Assembly: GCF_028737255.1 (NCBI RefSeq) | Contig: NZ_JAQZAN010000010.1 | Coordinates: 62,001 to 126,000, forward strand | Source: Actinomycetospora straminea | GTDB taxonomy: Bacteria; Actinomycetota; Actinomycetes; Mycobacteriales; Pseudonocardiaceae | Length of the DNA: 64,000 nucleotides | Direction: 5' to 3' | Shown here: positions 50,635 through 58,868 of the stretch, piece by piece | How positions within the stretch are numbered: position 1 is the first letter of the stretch | How the letters are laid out: each line of letters begins with the position of its first letter | The notes under the pieces: generated by a model | The model's input: the letters and a program-made list of their open reading frames with translations, nothing else | Database searches by the model: none | Told to the model about the DNA's origin: nothing | Translations under genes and position numbers: made by a program

Positions 50635-51445
50635 CGCACCCGCGCGCGCCCTCGACGCCCTGACGGGACGCGGCCAGGAAGGAGTGGACGATCCGGGACG
50701 TCTCCTCGGGTCTCTCCGCCAGCACGGCGTGGGACGCGTCGACCTCCTGGACGCTGATGTTGGGGCGATGCCGGGCGAGCTCGAGCAGGTCCCGCCGTAG
50801 TCCGCTGCGGAACGCCCTCATCAGGGGCTCCCATCGTGGGGGCGTCATCGGGCCGCTCGACGCCGCGACCACGAGCAGGACCGGCGCGGTGACCTCCTCG
50901 AACGAGCGCAGGTCGTCGGCGCGCAGCAGGGCACGGGCCGCCGCGCTCGCCTGCGCCTGTGTCGACGGCTTCTGCGCCTCGAGGCCGGCGAACACCTGCT
51001 CGAACCACGTGGTGTAGTCCGCGGCGGCGAGGCCGAGGGTCTGCGCGTCGAGGCCGGTCCCCGTGGGGTCGTGGTGGGCGAGGTCGACCCCGGCCTGCCG
51101 GTGCCCGTCGAGGCTGACCGCCCCCGGGCAGTCGGGGTGGCGTCCCGCCCACCGGCCCGCGACCAGGCCGCCCACCGAGTGCCCCACCACGGCCGGGGAC
51201 CCGAGCTCGAGGGCGTCGACGACGGTCTCGAGGTCGTCGAGCACGGCGTCCCAGGTGAACGGGCCGGCCCCGGAACCGCCGTGGCCGCGGAGATCGACCG
51301 CGACGGGGCGGAAGCGGTCCGCGAGCAGGGGGCCGAGGACGTCGAAGCTCCTGCTGTCGGCCCCGGCCCCGTGGAGCAGCAGCACCGCGGGACCGGTACC
51401 CCCGTAGACGTTGACGTGGAGCGGCACGGCGCCCCGGGAGATCAT
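50597..51445 (-). CDS. Alpha/beta hydrolase
   Basis: A 282-residue hydrolase. AVLLLHGAGADSRSFDVLGPLLADRFRPVAVDLRGHGGSG is the oxyanion loop and Asp strand; VVGHSVGGLVAGRWAGRHP the nucleophile elbow with Ser in G-H-S-V-G; a cap of about 80 residues; DASHAVLAERPEETSRIVHSFL carries the catalytic His. The ATG at 51445 shares one base with the FAD monooxygenase stop (TGATG). Co-operonic with that monooxygenase and the exporter. Substrate unknown; hydrolysis of an ester or lactone made by the monooxygenase is plausible. Confidence 0.88.
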   Translation of the reverse strand: MISRGAVPLHVNVYGGTGPAVLLLHGAGADSRSFDVLGPLLADRFRPVAVDLRGHGGSGAGPFTWDAVLDDLETVVDALELGSPAVVGHSVGGLVAGRWAGRHPDCPGAVSLDGHRQAGVDLAHHDPTGTGLDAQTLGLAAADYTTWFEQVFAGLEAQKPSTQAQASAAARALLRADDLRSFEEVTAPVLLVVAASSGPMTPPRWEPLMRAFRSGLRRDLLELARHRPNISVQEVDASHAVLAERPEETSRIVHSFLAASRQGVEGARGCVRTTPSRRRAVG

Positions 51446-52650
51446 CACGAGGTGACGGCCGCGGTCGGGGCGTCGTCCGCCGGCAGGTCGATCTCGTCGG
51501 CGGGCGGGCGGGACGGACGACCGAGGAGCCCCGCGGCCCGCGACACGAGCGGGTGGGACATCGCGCGGAAGAAGGCGAGGGTGCCGGCGCGGCCGAGCCG
51601 GGTGTCGGGGTTGCCCAGCTCCGGGGCGCCGGGCGTGAGCCGCTGTGCCCGCTCGACGTAGGGGCGCACCCGGCTCTCGTAGGCGCCGACGGCCGTACGG
51701 TGGTCGTCGTGGCGGTCGAGCTCGCCGCCGAGGACGTGGGCCCCGACCAGCGCGATGCTCGTGCTCATGCCGCTGATCGGCGAGGCGCAGCCCGCCGCGT
51801 CGCCGACCACGACGGCACGCCCGGCGCTCCAGCGCGGCAGCCGGGCCTGGCCGATCGCGTCGAAGTAGAACGGTGCGTCGTCGAGCGCGGCGAGGATGCG
51901 CGGGGCGGCGTAGCCGACGTCGGCGAAGGTGCGTCGCAGGATGGTCGCCTGGTCGGCGCGGTCGAGGGTCTCGAGGCCCCGGACGTCGGTCATGAACGAC
52001 AGCAGCGCGCGGGTGGTGCCGAGGTTGTCGGGCCGCACGTGCACGCTGCGGCGCCCGAGAGCGTGGTGCCAGTTCCACCACGCGTCGTCGGTGTCGGTGC
52101 GGGGCAGCGTCACGTAGGCGCAGTACATACCGAGTTCGCGGATGCGGGCGTCGGGCAGGACCAGGTCGCGGGTGGACGAGCGCAGGCCCTCGGCGATCGC
52201 GACCACGTCGGCGGAGAGGGTCTCGCCGTCGGAGAGGGTGGCGACCACGCGGTCGCCACGGTCCTCGAGGTCCTCGATCCGGGTGTCGAACCGGTAGTCG
52301 GTGACCGTGGACGTCCGGTCGACGAGGATCCGGGAGAGCTCGCCGCGCAGGATCTCGTACTCGACGGTGCCGATGTCGGTCTCGGAGACGGGGAACGACG
52401 CGAGGACCCGGCCCTCGTCGTCGACGAAGCGCAGCCCGCGCTCGCCGGTGGTGGCCGCGGCGACGGCGTCGACCAGGCCGAGGCGTCGCAGGACCTCGCG
52501 TCCGGCGCCCTTGACGTCGACGTTCTGACCCTCGTCGCGCAGCTTCGGTGCTCGCTCGACGATGGTGGTGCGCCAGCCCCGCCGGGCGAGCTCGAGCGCG
52601 AGGGCGGGTCCGGCGATGCTGGCTCCGGAGATGAGGGCGTGGCGGCTCAC
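51445..52650 (-). CDS. FAD-dependent monooxygenase (TetX/RdmE type)
   Basis: A 401-residue class A flavoprotein. ALISGASIAGPALALELARRGWRTTIVERAPKLRDEGQNVDVKGAGREVLRRLGL is the start typical of TetX-like/anthracycline hydroxylases; ADVVAIAEGLRS replaces the usual ADGxxS; GRAVVVGDAAGCASPISGMSTSIALVGAHVL is the GD motif. The E for D change in the DG motif is seen in some relatives. With the MFS exporter upstream and MarR control, this looks like a drug- or aromatic-modifying unit rather than primary catabolism. Stop overlaps the hydrolase start. Confidence 0.87.
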   Translation of the reverse strand: MSRHALISGASIAGPALALELARRGWRTTIVERAPKLRDEGQNVDVKGAGREVLRRLGLVDAVAAATTGERGLRFVDDEGRVLASFPVSETDIGTVEYEILRGELSRILVDRTSTVTDYRFDTRIEDLEDRGDRVVATLSDGETLSADVVAIAEGLRSSTRDLVLPDARIRELGMYCAYVTLPRTDTDDAWWNWHHALGRRSVHVRPDNLGTTRALLSFMTDVRGLETLDRADQATILRRTFADVGYAAPRILAALDDAPFYFDAIGQARLPRWSAGRAVVVGDAAGCASPISGMSTSIALVGAHVLGGELDRHDDHRTAVGAYESRVRPYVERAQRLTPGAPELGNPDTRLGRAGTLAFFRAMSHPLVSRAAGLLGRPSRPPADEIDLPADDAPTAAVTS

Positions 52651-54272
52651 GAGCTGCCTCCAGGGGTGTCGGGCCGGGTGCGGGCAGGCGGGGTGGTCGT
52701 CGGGGTGGTCGTCGGGGTGGTCGTCGGGGTGAGGTCGGGCGGGGCGTCGAGGACCTCGGTGAGTCCGGAGGGGGCGAGCAGGGCGCAGAGCAGGCCACCG
52801 AGGGCGGCCGCGGCGGCGCAGCCGACGAGGGCGACCTGGTAGCCCGCGGTGAAGGCGGACCGGGCGGCGGCGAGGAGCGCGTCACCGGCGGGGCCGAGCT
52901 CGGGGGCCAGGCCGACCACCTCGCTGAGGCCGTCCGACGCCCGCGCGGCGGCCGGACCGGGCAGTCCCACGAGGGCGTCGGCGACCCGGGACTGGTAGAC
53001 CACGAGGAGGCCGGCCCCCACGACGGCGCTCGAGGCGGCCACGCCCACCTGGCGGGTGAGGTAGGTGAAGGCGGAGGCCACGGTCAGGCGGGAGGCCGGC
53101 AGCCCGGCCACGACGAGCGTCGTCGCCGGCGTGATGGCGAGCGTCGTGCCGGCGCCGAACACCACGAGCGCGAGGGCGGTCGGCCAGTAGGACGTCGCGG
53201 AGGCCCCGAGCGCCAGCAGCAACAGCCCCGCGGCGGTGAGACCGGCGCCGAGCGCCCCGGTCCCCCGGGCGCCGAACCGGCGGAGCACGACGGTCAGCGC
53301 GGGGATGGCGAGGACCAGCCCGACGTCGGCCGGCAGCAGCGCCACCGCCGCGGTCAGGCCGGAGTAGCCGCGCACGTACTGCAGGTACTGCGGCCCGAGG
53401 AACGTGAAGGCGGAGAACGCCGCGAACACCAGGAGCAGGAGGAGGCTGCCGACGACCACGCCACGGTCCCGGAGCAGGCGCAGCGGCAGCAGCGGCGTCC
53501 GGGCGCGGAGCTCACGGACGACGAACCCGATCAGGGCCGCGGCCCCGAGCACGATCGGCACCAGGGCGGCCGGGGCGGTCGGCCCCGACTGCCCGGCCTG
53601 CGTGATGCCGAGGACGACGCCGGCGAGGCCGACGAGGGCCAGCACGGCCCCGGGCCAGTCGAGCGCGAGCTCGCGACGGGGGCGATCCCGCGTGGTGCGT
53701 GCGACCGGGAGCGCCACCAGCAGGGCGACGACCCCGAACAGCCCGGGCACGGCCCGCCACGACACGACGTCGACGAGGACGCCGCTGATGAGCCCGCCGA
53801 GGGTCGCCGACACCGACGACACGCCCACCCAGATCGCGACGGCCCGGGCCCGCAGCCGCTCCGGGTAGGCGTCGACGAGGACCGCCAGGGTGCTCGGGAA
53901 CACCGCGGCGGCACCGAGCGCGGACACCGCACGCAGCGCGGCGATGAGCACCGGGGTCCCGGCCAGCCCGATGAGGAGCTGGGCGCCACCGAACACGAGC
54001 AGGCCGCCCACCAGGGCCCGCCGGCGCCCGAAACGGTCGGCCGCGAGCCCGGCGGGCAGCAGGACCGCGGCGAAGACCACCGTGTAGGCGGTCTCGATCA
54101 CCGTCAGTTCGGTCTGGCCGGCCCCGATCTCGCCGGCGAGCACCGGCAGCGCGATCCCGAACGACGTACTCGCCCCGATGACGGCGAACAGCGCGGCGGC
54201 CACCGCGGGGAGGAGGGCGCGCGGTCGACCGACGCCGGCAGCGGCGGACGTGGTGGAAGATGGAGCCGTCAC
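52647..54272 (-). CDS. MFS drug exporter, DHA2 (14-span) type
   Basis: A 541-residue membrane protein with 14 predicted spans. GLAADRFGRRRALVGGLLVFGGAQLLIG is motif A; ALRAVSALGAAAVFPSTLAVLVDAYPERLRARAVAIWVGVSSVSATLGGLISGVLVDVVSWR follows the EmrB/QacA order (motif C equivalent around G-x-x-x-G-P/G-x-x-G). The C-terminal tail is cytosolic and contains TPTTTPTTTPTTTPP, coded by a 12-base tandem repeat. GTG start at 54272. Divergent from a MarR gene with a shared operator between them, the usual arrangement for a MarR-repressed efflux pump. Confidence 0.9.
   Translation of the reverse strand: MTAPSSTTSAAAGVGRPRALLPAVAAALFAVIGASTSFGIALPVLAGEIGAGQTELTVIETAYTVVFAAVLLPAGLAADRFGRRRALVGGLLVFGGAQLLIGLAGTPVLIAALRAVSALGAAAVFPSTLAVLVDAYPERLRARAVAIWVGVSSVSATLGGLISGVLVDVVSWRAVPGLFGVVALLVALPVARTTRDRPRRELALDWPGAVLALVGLAGVVLGITQAGQSGPTAPAALVPIVLGAAALIGFVVRELRARTPLLPLRLLRDRGVVVGSLLLLLVFAAFSAFTFLGPQYLQYVRGYSGLTAAVALLPADVGLVLAIPALTVVLRRFGARGTGALGAGLTAAGLLLLALGASATSYWPTALALVVFGAGTTLAITPATTLVVAGLPASRLTVASAFTYLTRQVGVAASSAVVGAGLLVVYQSRVADALVGLPGPAAARASDGLSEVVGLAPELGPAGDALLAAARSAFTAGYQVALVGCAAAAALGGLLCALLAPSGLTEVLDAPPDLTPTTTPTTTPTTTPPARTRPDTPGGSS
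52690..52731. repeat. 12-base tandem repeat in the exporter tail
   Basis: The unit GGGGTGGTCGTC is present three times head to tail from 52690 to 52725 plus six bases of a fourth. On the coding strand it gives the peptide unit TPTT. A 12-base unit keeps frame when copy number changes, so length polymorphism between strains is likely. Confidence 0.8.
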
Positions 54273-54292
54273 GGAGGAAGATTGCCTCGTAC

Positions 54293-54305
54293 TTCCATGA
54301 TGGAA
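54293..54305. promoter_or_regulatory. TTCCATGATGGAA palindrome, probable MarR operator
   Basis: Perfect inverted repeat TTCCAT-G-ATGGAA centred between the divergent starts of the exporter (54272) and the MarR gene (54332). It stands in a short AT-rich patch. Length and placement match the dyads bound by MarR dimers that regulate their own gene and a divergent pump. Confidence 0.6.
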
Positions 54306-54331
54306 ACATTCGATGACTTGGACGGTAGAGC

Positions 54332-54793
54332 ATGGCCGGGTCGGATGACACGTCGATCCAGCCGTTGGACGACGCGACCACGGGCGTCCACCTCCTGATC
54401 GCGGCCGCGTACGACCTCGCGGCCGCGCAGGCGCGACGGATGGGCACGCACGTCACCGACATGCGCGCCCTGTCACTGCTCCAGATCCAGGGGCCCCTGC
54501 AGGCGACGGAGCTCGCGCGTCGCCTCGCCATCTCCGCGAACGCGGCGACCGCGCTGGTCGACCGGCTCGCCACGTCGGGGCACGTCGACCGTGTCCCGCA
54601 CCCGACCGACCGTCGACGGGTCGTCGTGCGGCTGCGCCCGGGTGCCCGCGACCTGGCCCGACAGAGCTGGCTGCCCTCGATCCTCGACGTCGACGCGATC
54701 AGCCGTTCCCTGGAGCCCGCCGAGCACGAGGCGGTGACCCGCTTCCTGGAGCGGGTCACGCACTCGATGAACGCGCACGCGCAGTCGGACTGA
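54332..54793 (+). CDS. MarR-family regulator
   Basis: A 153-residue winged-helix regulator. LSLLQIQGPLQATELARRLAISANAATALVDRLATSGHVDRVPHPTDRRRVVVRLRPGARDL contains the recognition helix (SANAATALVDRLATSG) and the wing with the conserved D-R-R segment. N- and C-terminal helices form the dimer (HLLIAAAYDLAAAQARRMG; EHEAVTRFLERVTHSMNAH). Divergent from the DHA2 exporter; likely its repressor, relieved by a phenolic or drug ligand. Confidence 0.9.
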   Translation: MAGSDDTSIQPLDDATTGVHLLIAAAYDLAAAQARRMGTHVTDMRALSLLQIQGPLQATELARRLAISANAATALVDRLATSGHVDRVPHPTDRRRVVVRLRPGARDLARQSWLPSILDVDAISRSLEPAEHEAVTRFLERVTHSMNAHAQSD

Positions 54794-54823
54794 CCAGCCG
54801 CGACGACGACGGTGCTACGATCC

Positions 54824-54839
54824 GGAACTCTACAGTTCC
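54824..54839. promoter_or_regulatory. GGAACT-CTAC-AGTTCC dyad before TetR gene
   Basis: Six-base perfect arms around four bases, located 84 bases upstream of the TetR start at 54923. A TACGAT hexamer (54816-54821) just before it could be a -10 box. Such an autoregulatory site is common for TetR proteins. Confidence 0.5.
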
Positions 54840-54922
54840 ACGAGCGACCGTGGTCGCCCCTGCCGCCGCCCCTCGGTCCGTCGACGGCGGCGCTCCCGGT
54901 CGGCAGGCCGGGGAGGGTCGTC

Positions 54923-55576
54923 ATGTCCGAGCAGACCGAGCAGCGGAAGGCCGCGGGACGTGGTGGTCGCAAGCGGGACCCCAGCCGCGACGACGCGATC
55001 CTCGAGGCGACCACGGAGGTGCTCGGCGAGGTCGGGTACGCCCGTCTGACCATGGACATGGTCGCCGCACGGGCCCGGGCCGGGAAGGCGACGATGTACC
55101 GGCGCTGGGCGTCGAAGCAGGACCTGGTCCTCGACGCCGTGGAGCGCTTCCGGGGTGCTCAGGTCGATCTCGCGGCCCTGCCCGACACCGGGTCGGTGCG
55201 GGGTGACCTCGTCGCCCTGTTCCGACCGGACACCCCCGAGCAGAGTGCTCGTCGGATGCGGGACCTGGTCGGGTTGGCCTCGGTGCTCTGGCACGAACCC
55301 ACCCTCGCCGAGGCGGCCGACGCCGCGCTCGTCGGCCCGTGGGCGCAGGCACACCGCACCGTGATGCTGCGCGGTGTCGAACGGGGCGAGGTCCCGCGCG
55401 AGGCGGACATCGACACCATCTGCCGGGTCCTGCCGACGATGGCCGCCTACCGCTCCCTCGTCGAGCGCAAGCCGTTCGACCGCGACTTCCTCCTGGCCTC
55501 GATCGACGTCGTCATCATGCCGGCCCTGCGCGCCGCGCGAGACGCGACCGCTCCGACGAGCCACAGCGGCGGCTGA
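54923..55576 (+). CDS. TetR-family regulator
   Basis: A 217-residue regulator with GGGGAGGG before the ATG at 54923. DNA-binding domain: RDDAILEATTEVLGEVGYARLTMDMVAARARAGKATMYRRWASKQDLVLDAV, recognition helix A-G-K-A-T-M-Y-R-R-W, the RamR/TetR_C_16-type group. The C-terminal domain (LVGLASVLWHEPTLAEAADAALVGPWAQAHRTVMLRGVERGE) is of the AcrR-like acyl/drug-binding class. It follows the MarR gene on the same strand but has its own dyad upstream. Target unknown; the SDR gene 149 bases downstream is one candidate. Confidence 0.88.
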   Translation: MSEQTEQRKAAGRGGRKRDPSRDDAILEATTEVLGEVGYARLTMDMVAARARAGKATMYRRWASKQDLVLDAVERFRGAQVDLAALPDTGSVRGDLVALFRPDTPEQSARRMRDLVGLASVLWHEPTLAEAADAALVGPWAQAHRTVMLRGVERGEVPREADIDTICRVLPTMAAYRSLVERKPFDRDFLLASIDVVIMPALRAARDATAPTSHSGG

Positions 55577-55725
55577 CGGGTGTCCGACGAGCGGCACGCG
55601 ACCGGCAGGAGGCGGGCGACGACGATGAGAGGGCGGCCCTGAGGATCGGCGAACTGTCCGGGCGCACCGGGACCCCGACGGGCTCGACGCGCTCGCGGAC
55701 ACCCTGGCCTCCTAGGCTGCCGGTC

Positions 55726-56499
55726 ATGGACCTGGGTCTCGCCGGCCGGTCGGCGCTGGTGTGCGCCTCCACCTCCGGCCTCGGCCGCGCCACGGCCGCG
55801 GCACTGGCCCGGAACGGCGCGCGCGTCGTCGTCTCGGGACGGTCCGCCGAGCGGGCGCGCGCCGCGGCGGAGGAGCTGCCGGGCGCGGTGGGCATCGGCG
55901 CCGACCTGGTCGCGCCGGGCGGCGCCGAGGAGCTCTTCGCGGCCACCGTCGACCAGGTCGGGTCACCCGACATCCTGGTGCTCAACGGGCCCGGCCCGCC
56001 GCCGGGCACCGCCCGCGACGTCGACGCCGACGGCGTCCGGAGCGCGATCGACACCCTCGTCGTGCCGCACCAGGTCCTCCTGGAGCTCGCCCTGCCCGAG
56101 ATGGTCCGTCGCGGGTGGGGGCGGGTCCTGAGCATCAGCTCCACCAGCATCGAGGCGCCCATCCCCGGCCTCGCGCTGTCGAACCTGGCGCGGGCGGCGC
56201 TGGCCGGCCACCTCAAGACCCTCGCGGCGGAGGTGGCGCCCTCCGGGGTCACGGTCAACTCGCTGCTGCCCGGCCGCATCGCCACCCCGCGGGCCGAGCA
56301 GATCGACACGGCGGTCGCCGAGCGCACCGGCCGGCCGCGCGAGGACGTCGAGGCCGATGTGCGCGCGACGATCCCGGTCGGCCGCTACGGCGACCCCGAG
56401 GAGTTCGGGGCGGCCGCCGCGTTCCTGTGCAGCGTCCCCGCCGCGTACATCACCGGGACGGCGCTGCGCTGCGACGGCGGCATGGTGCCGACGCTCTGA
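55726..56499 (+). CDS. SDR-fold protein with altered active site
   Basis: A 257-residue SDR-like protein. LVCASTSGLGRATAAALARNGARVVVSGR is a variant cofactor motif (S-T-S-G-L-G for G-x-x-x-G-x-G) with Arg after strand two, favouring NADP. NNAG becomes LNGPGPPPG. Ser is present in LSISSTSIEAPIPG, but where Tyr-x-x-x-Lys is expected the protein has Ser-Asn-Leu-Ala-Arg (ALSNLARAALAG). This combination defines a recognised SDR subgroup of uncertain activity, often labelled 3-oxoacyl-ACP reductase-like. C terminus TGTALRCDGGMVPTL is normal. Convergent with the CoA ligase at 56560. Confidence 0.85.
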   Translation: MDLGLAGRSALVCASTSGLGRATAAALARNGARVVVSGRSAERARAAAEELPGAVGIGADLVAPGGAEELFAATVDQVGSPDILVLNGPGPPPGTARDVDADGVRSAIDTLVVPHQVLLELALPEMVRRGWGRVLSISSTSIEAPIPGLALSNLARAALAGHLKTLAAEVAPSGVTVNSLLPGRIATPRAEQIDTAVAERTGRPREDVEADVRATIPVGRYGDPEEFGAAAAFLCSVPAAYITGTALRCDGGMVPTL

Positions 56500-56559
56500 C
56501 CCCTCGCCCGACACGGGCTCCGCTGCGCCGGGACGAGGTGGACGGCGAGGAGGGCCCCG

Positions 56560-58062
56560 TCAGGCCGACACCTGGTCGCGCAGGCGGAGGGCCAGGCGCG
56601 CGGCGTCGGCCCGCGAGAGCTTCCCGACGCGGTTCTGGGGCAGGCCGTCCACCCGGAAGGCGAACTCCGGCCACTTCCCCTTCGTCAGCCCGAGGTCGCC
56701 GAGGTGGCGCTGCAGCTCGGGGAGATCCAGGTCGTCCCGGGACGTCACGAGCAGGGCGGCGACCCGCTCCCCCAGGACGTCGTCGGGCACGGGGACGACG
56801 CAGACCTGGTCGACGTGCGGATGCCGTGCCACCGCCGACTCGACCTCGGTGACGTCGATGTTGCGGCCACCGCGGATGATGATGTCCTTCTCCCGGCCGC
56901 GGATGGACGCCGTCCCGTCGGGCGCGATCTCGACGAGGTCGCCGGTCGGCAGGAAGCCGTCGGGGGTCAGGTCGGGCGGGACGACCTCGCCCGCCCGCGC
57001 GTACCCGAGGAACAGCGACGGTCCGCGGACCTCGGCCCGACCGGTGACCCCGACGGCGGCCGGCGCCCCGGTCTCGTCGACGGCGCGGAGCTCGGTCCCG
57101 GGGAACGGGGTGCCGTCGGTCGCCAGGCGGGTCACGGGGTCGTCGTCCGGCCGCGAGGTCGTGTGCCCGAGACACTCGGACATGCCGAAGACCCGCAGGA
57201 TGCGGGTGCCGAGCCGCTCCTCGGCCCGGCCGAGGGCGCCGGCGTCCATCGGCCCGCCGCCCACCGTCATGGCCGTCAGGGCGGCGAGCTCGCCGCCGTG
57301 ACGGGCCGCGGCGCCCATCTGCAGCGCCATGGTGGGCACGCACATCGTCCAGCGCGCGTCGTGGGCGGCCATGAGGTCGACCGCGACCTGCGGGTCCCAG
57401 CGGTCGAGCAGCAGGACCCGGCCCCCGAGCATGAGCGGCAGGTAGAGCCCGAAGCAGACGGCGGCCGCCGAGGACAGGGGCACGAGCGCGGCGACCGTGT
57501 CCCCGGGCCGCAGCCCCACCGCGTCGATGGTGGCCCGGCCCGCGTAGCGCAGGGCGGCCTCGGTCTGGACGACGCCCTTGGCCCGGCCGGTCGAGCCCGA
57601 GGTCAGCCCGATGACCGCGCCCCCGCGCCAGCGCTCGGGCGGGCGCGCCGGGCGGGCCGTGAGGCGCCAGCCGTCGAGGACCGCGGCGTCGGACCGGGTC
57701 GCGGTGTCGTGGGCGATGTCAGGGGCGATGGCGTGGGCGATGTCCGGCGCGAGGAGGACCGCGTCCGGGTCGACGTCCTCGCACGCGGCCGCGAACTCCT
57801 CGCAGGTGGTGTGCCGGCTCAGGAGGGCGAGGGTGCCGTCGAGCCGCCCGACCGCGACGGCGGCGACGAGCGTGCGCCACGAGTTGTCCGCCTGCACCAT
57901 CAGGGTGGGTCGGCGCCCCGTGCGGGTCTCGATCTCGCCGGCGAGCCCCGCGCCGCGCCGCAGGAGGTCCGCCAGGCCGTGCGGACCCTCGGCGTCGATC
58001 GCGACGACGTCGTCGGGCGCGACGGCGGCGCGCCGGTCCAGCTCGGCGACGAGCTGCCTCAC
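56560..58062 (-). CDS. Acyl-CoA ligase (ANL superfamily)
   Basis: A 500-residue AMP-forming ligase. P-loop IGLTSGSTGRAKGVVQTE, ATP motif ILRVFGMSECLGH, hinge DGFLPTGDLVEIAPDGTASIRGREKDIIIRGGRNIDVTEVE, catalytic Lys in LPQNRVGKLSRADA. Within it an imperfect repeat reads IAHAIAPDIAHDTA. The GTG at 58062 overlaps the EthD stop by four bases. Last gene of the EthD/ligase unit; cyclohexanecarboxylate-CoA ligase-like proteins are among the relatives. Substrate not deducible. Confidence 0.88.
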   Translation of the reverse strand: MRQLVAELDRRAAVAPDDVVAIDAEGPHGLADLLRRGAGLAGEIETRTGRRPTLMVQADNSWRTLVAAVAVGRLDGTLALLSRHTTCEEFAAACEDVDPDAVLLAPDIAHAIAPDIAHDTATRSDAAVLDGWRLTARPARPPERWRGGAVIGLTSGSTGRAKGVVQTEAALRYAGRATIDAVGLRPGDTVAALVPLSSAAAVCFGLYLPLMLGGRVLLLDRWDPQVAVDLMAAHDARWTMCVPTMALQMGAAARHGGELAALTAMTVGGGPMDAGALGRAEERLGTRILRVFGMSECLGHTTSRPDDDPVTRLATDGTPFPGTELRAVDETGAPAAVGVTGRAEVRGPSLFLGYARAGEVVPPDLTPDGFLPTGDLVEIAPDGTASIRGREKDIIIRGGRNIDVTEVESAVARHPHVDQVCVVPVPDDVLGERVAALLVTSRDDLDLPELQRHLGDLGLTKGKWPEFAFRVDGLPQNRVGKLSRADAARLALRLRDQVSA

Positions 58063-58385
58063 CGCACGGCCCCGAGCATGTCGCGCTCGTCGCCGAGCAG
58101 GGCGATCCGACGACCCCGCATCGACCCGACGTGACGGACGGCGGCCGCCCACTCCTCGCTCTCCAGCGCGGCGCGGGCGGAGGCCTCGTCGTCGAAGCTC
58201 AGCACCGAGAGACCGTCCCACCCCTCCGAGCGGGGCTCGAGCGCGCTCGAGACCGCGGTGTGCCGCCAGGCCCGCAGCCCGGGCAGCGGGTAGGTCATCT
58301 CCGCGTGCTCGCCGCGCCACCAGTCGATGAACTGCTCGTGCGTCCACTCCGGGGGACGGGCGGCCAGCAGGACCAGGTTGAACAC
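58059..58385 (-). CDS. EthD-domain protein
   Basis: A 108-residue ferredoxin-like protein. FNLVLLAARPPEWTHEQFIDWWRGEHAEMTYPLPGLRAWRHTAVSS is the EthD signature (F-x-x-W-W-x-x-x-H-x-x-x, P-G-L-R). WDGLSVLSFDDEASARAALESEEWAA follows with the usual D/E-x-x-x-x-x-A-L pattern. EthD proteins act beside monooxygenases or as small isomerases/cyclases; the true reaction is mostly unknown. Overlaps the ligase start (GTGA) and follows a SnoaL-like gene by 25 bases. Confidence 0.87.
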   Translation of the reverse strand: MFNLVLLAARPPEWTHEQFIDWWRGEHAEMTYPLPGLRAWRHTAVSSALEPRSEGWDGLSVLSFDDEASARAALESEEWAAAVRHVGSMRGRRIALLGDERDMLGAVR

Positions 58386-58410
58386 GGTTCCTCCTTCTCG
58401 GCGGCGGGTG

Positions 58411-58800
58411 TCAGCGGACGACGTCGAGCTCGGGCGAGCGACCGATCATGAGGTCGGTGACCCTGCCCTCGGCGTCGAGCCGCGCGGCCGCGACGAACGT
58501 GGACTCGAACGCGCCACCGCGACGGGCCTGGCCGAGCACCAGCTCGTCGGAGGCCACCGTGGAGGCGCTCAGGACGTGGTGGGTCAGGACGCCCTTCTCG
58601 CGCTGGGCGAGGTAGCCCTCCATCGCCGCGCGGCCGCCCGCGAAGTCCCGCGCCTCCCCACCCCCGGTGCCGAACACGATGGAGAAGCGGAAGTCGGGCG
58701 CGATCATGTCCAGGATGTCGTCCGGCGAGTCCCCGTCGAGGCTGGCGAACCAGCGACGCAGGAACGGCGCCGTGGTCGTGGCGAGATCGTCGTCGATCAT
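58411..58800 (-). CDS. SnoaL-like (NTF2-fold) protein A
   Basis: A 129-residue cone-fold protein with AGGAG before the ATG at 58800. PFLRRWFASLDGDSPDDILDMIAPDFRFSIVFGTGGGEARDFAGGRAAMEGYLAQRE is the first half (helices then the first strand), HHVLSASTVASDELVLGQARRGG the second. The fold houses dehydratases, isomerases and polyketide cyclases. A TTGAGTTCAA dyad lies just upstream (58814-58823). Probably the start of the EthD/ligase unit. Function unknown. Confidence 0.8.
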   Translation of the reverse strand: MIDDDLATTTAPFLRRWFASLDGDSPDDILDMIAPDFRFSIVFGTGGGEARDFAGGRAAMEGYLAQREKGVLTHHVLSASTVASDELVLGQARRGGAFESTFVAAARLDAEGRVTDLMIGRSPELDVVR

Positions 58801-58813
58801 CCCGACTCCTGAG

Positions 58814-58823
58814 TTGAGTTCAA
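58814..58823. promoter_or_regulatory. TTGAGTTCAA dyad
   Basis: TTGA and TCAA form arms around GT, in an AT-rich stretch (TTCAATTCGATTTAG follows) between the SnoaL-like gene start at 58800 and the nitroreductase end at 58869. A possible binding site for the TetR regulator at 59946. Confidence 0.35.
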
Positions 58824-58868
58824 TTCGATTTAGTGGAGAGTAGGCACGGCGCGCCTCGGCGGCAAGGG

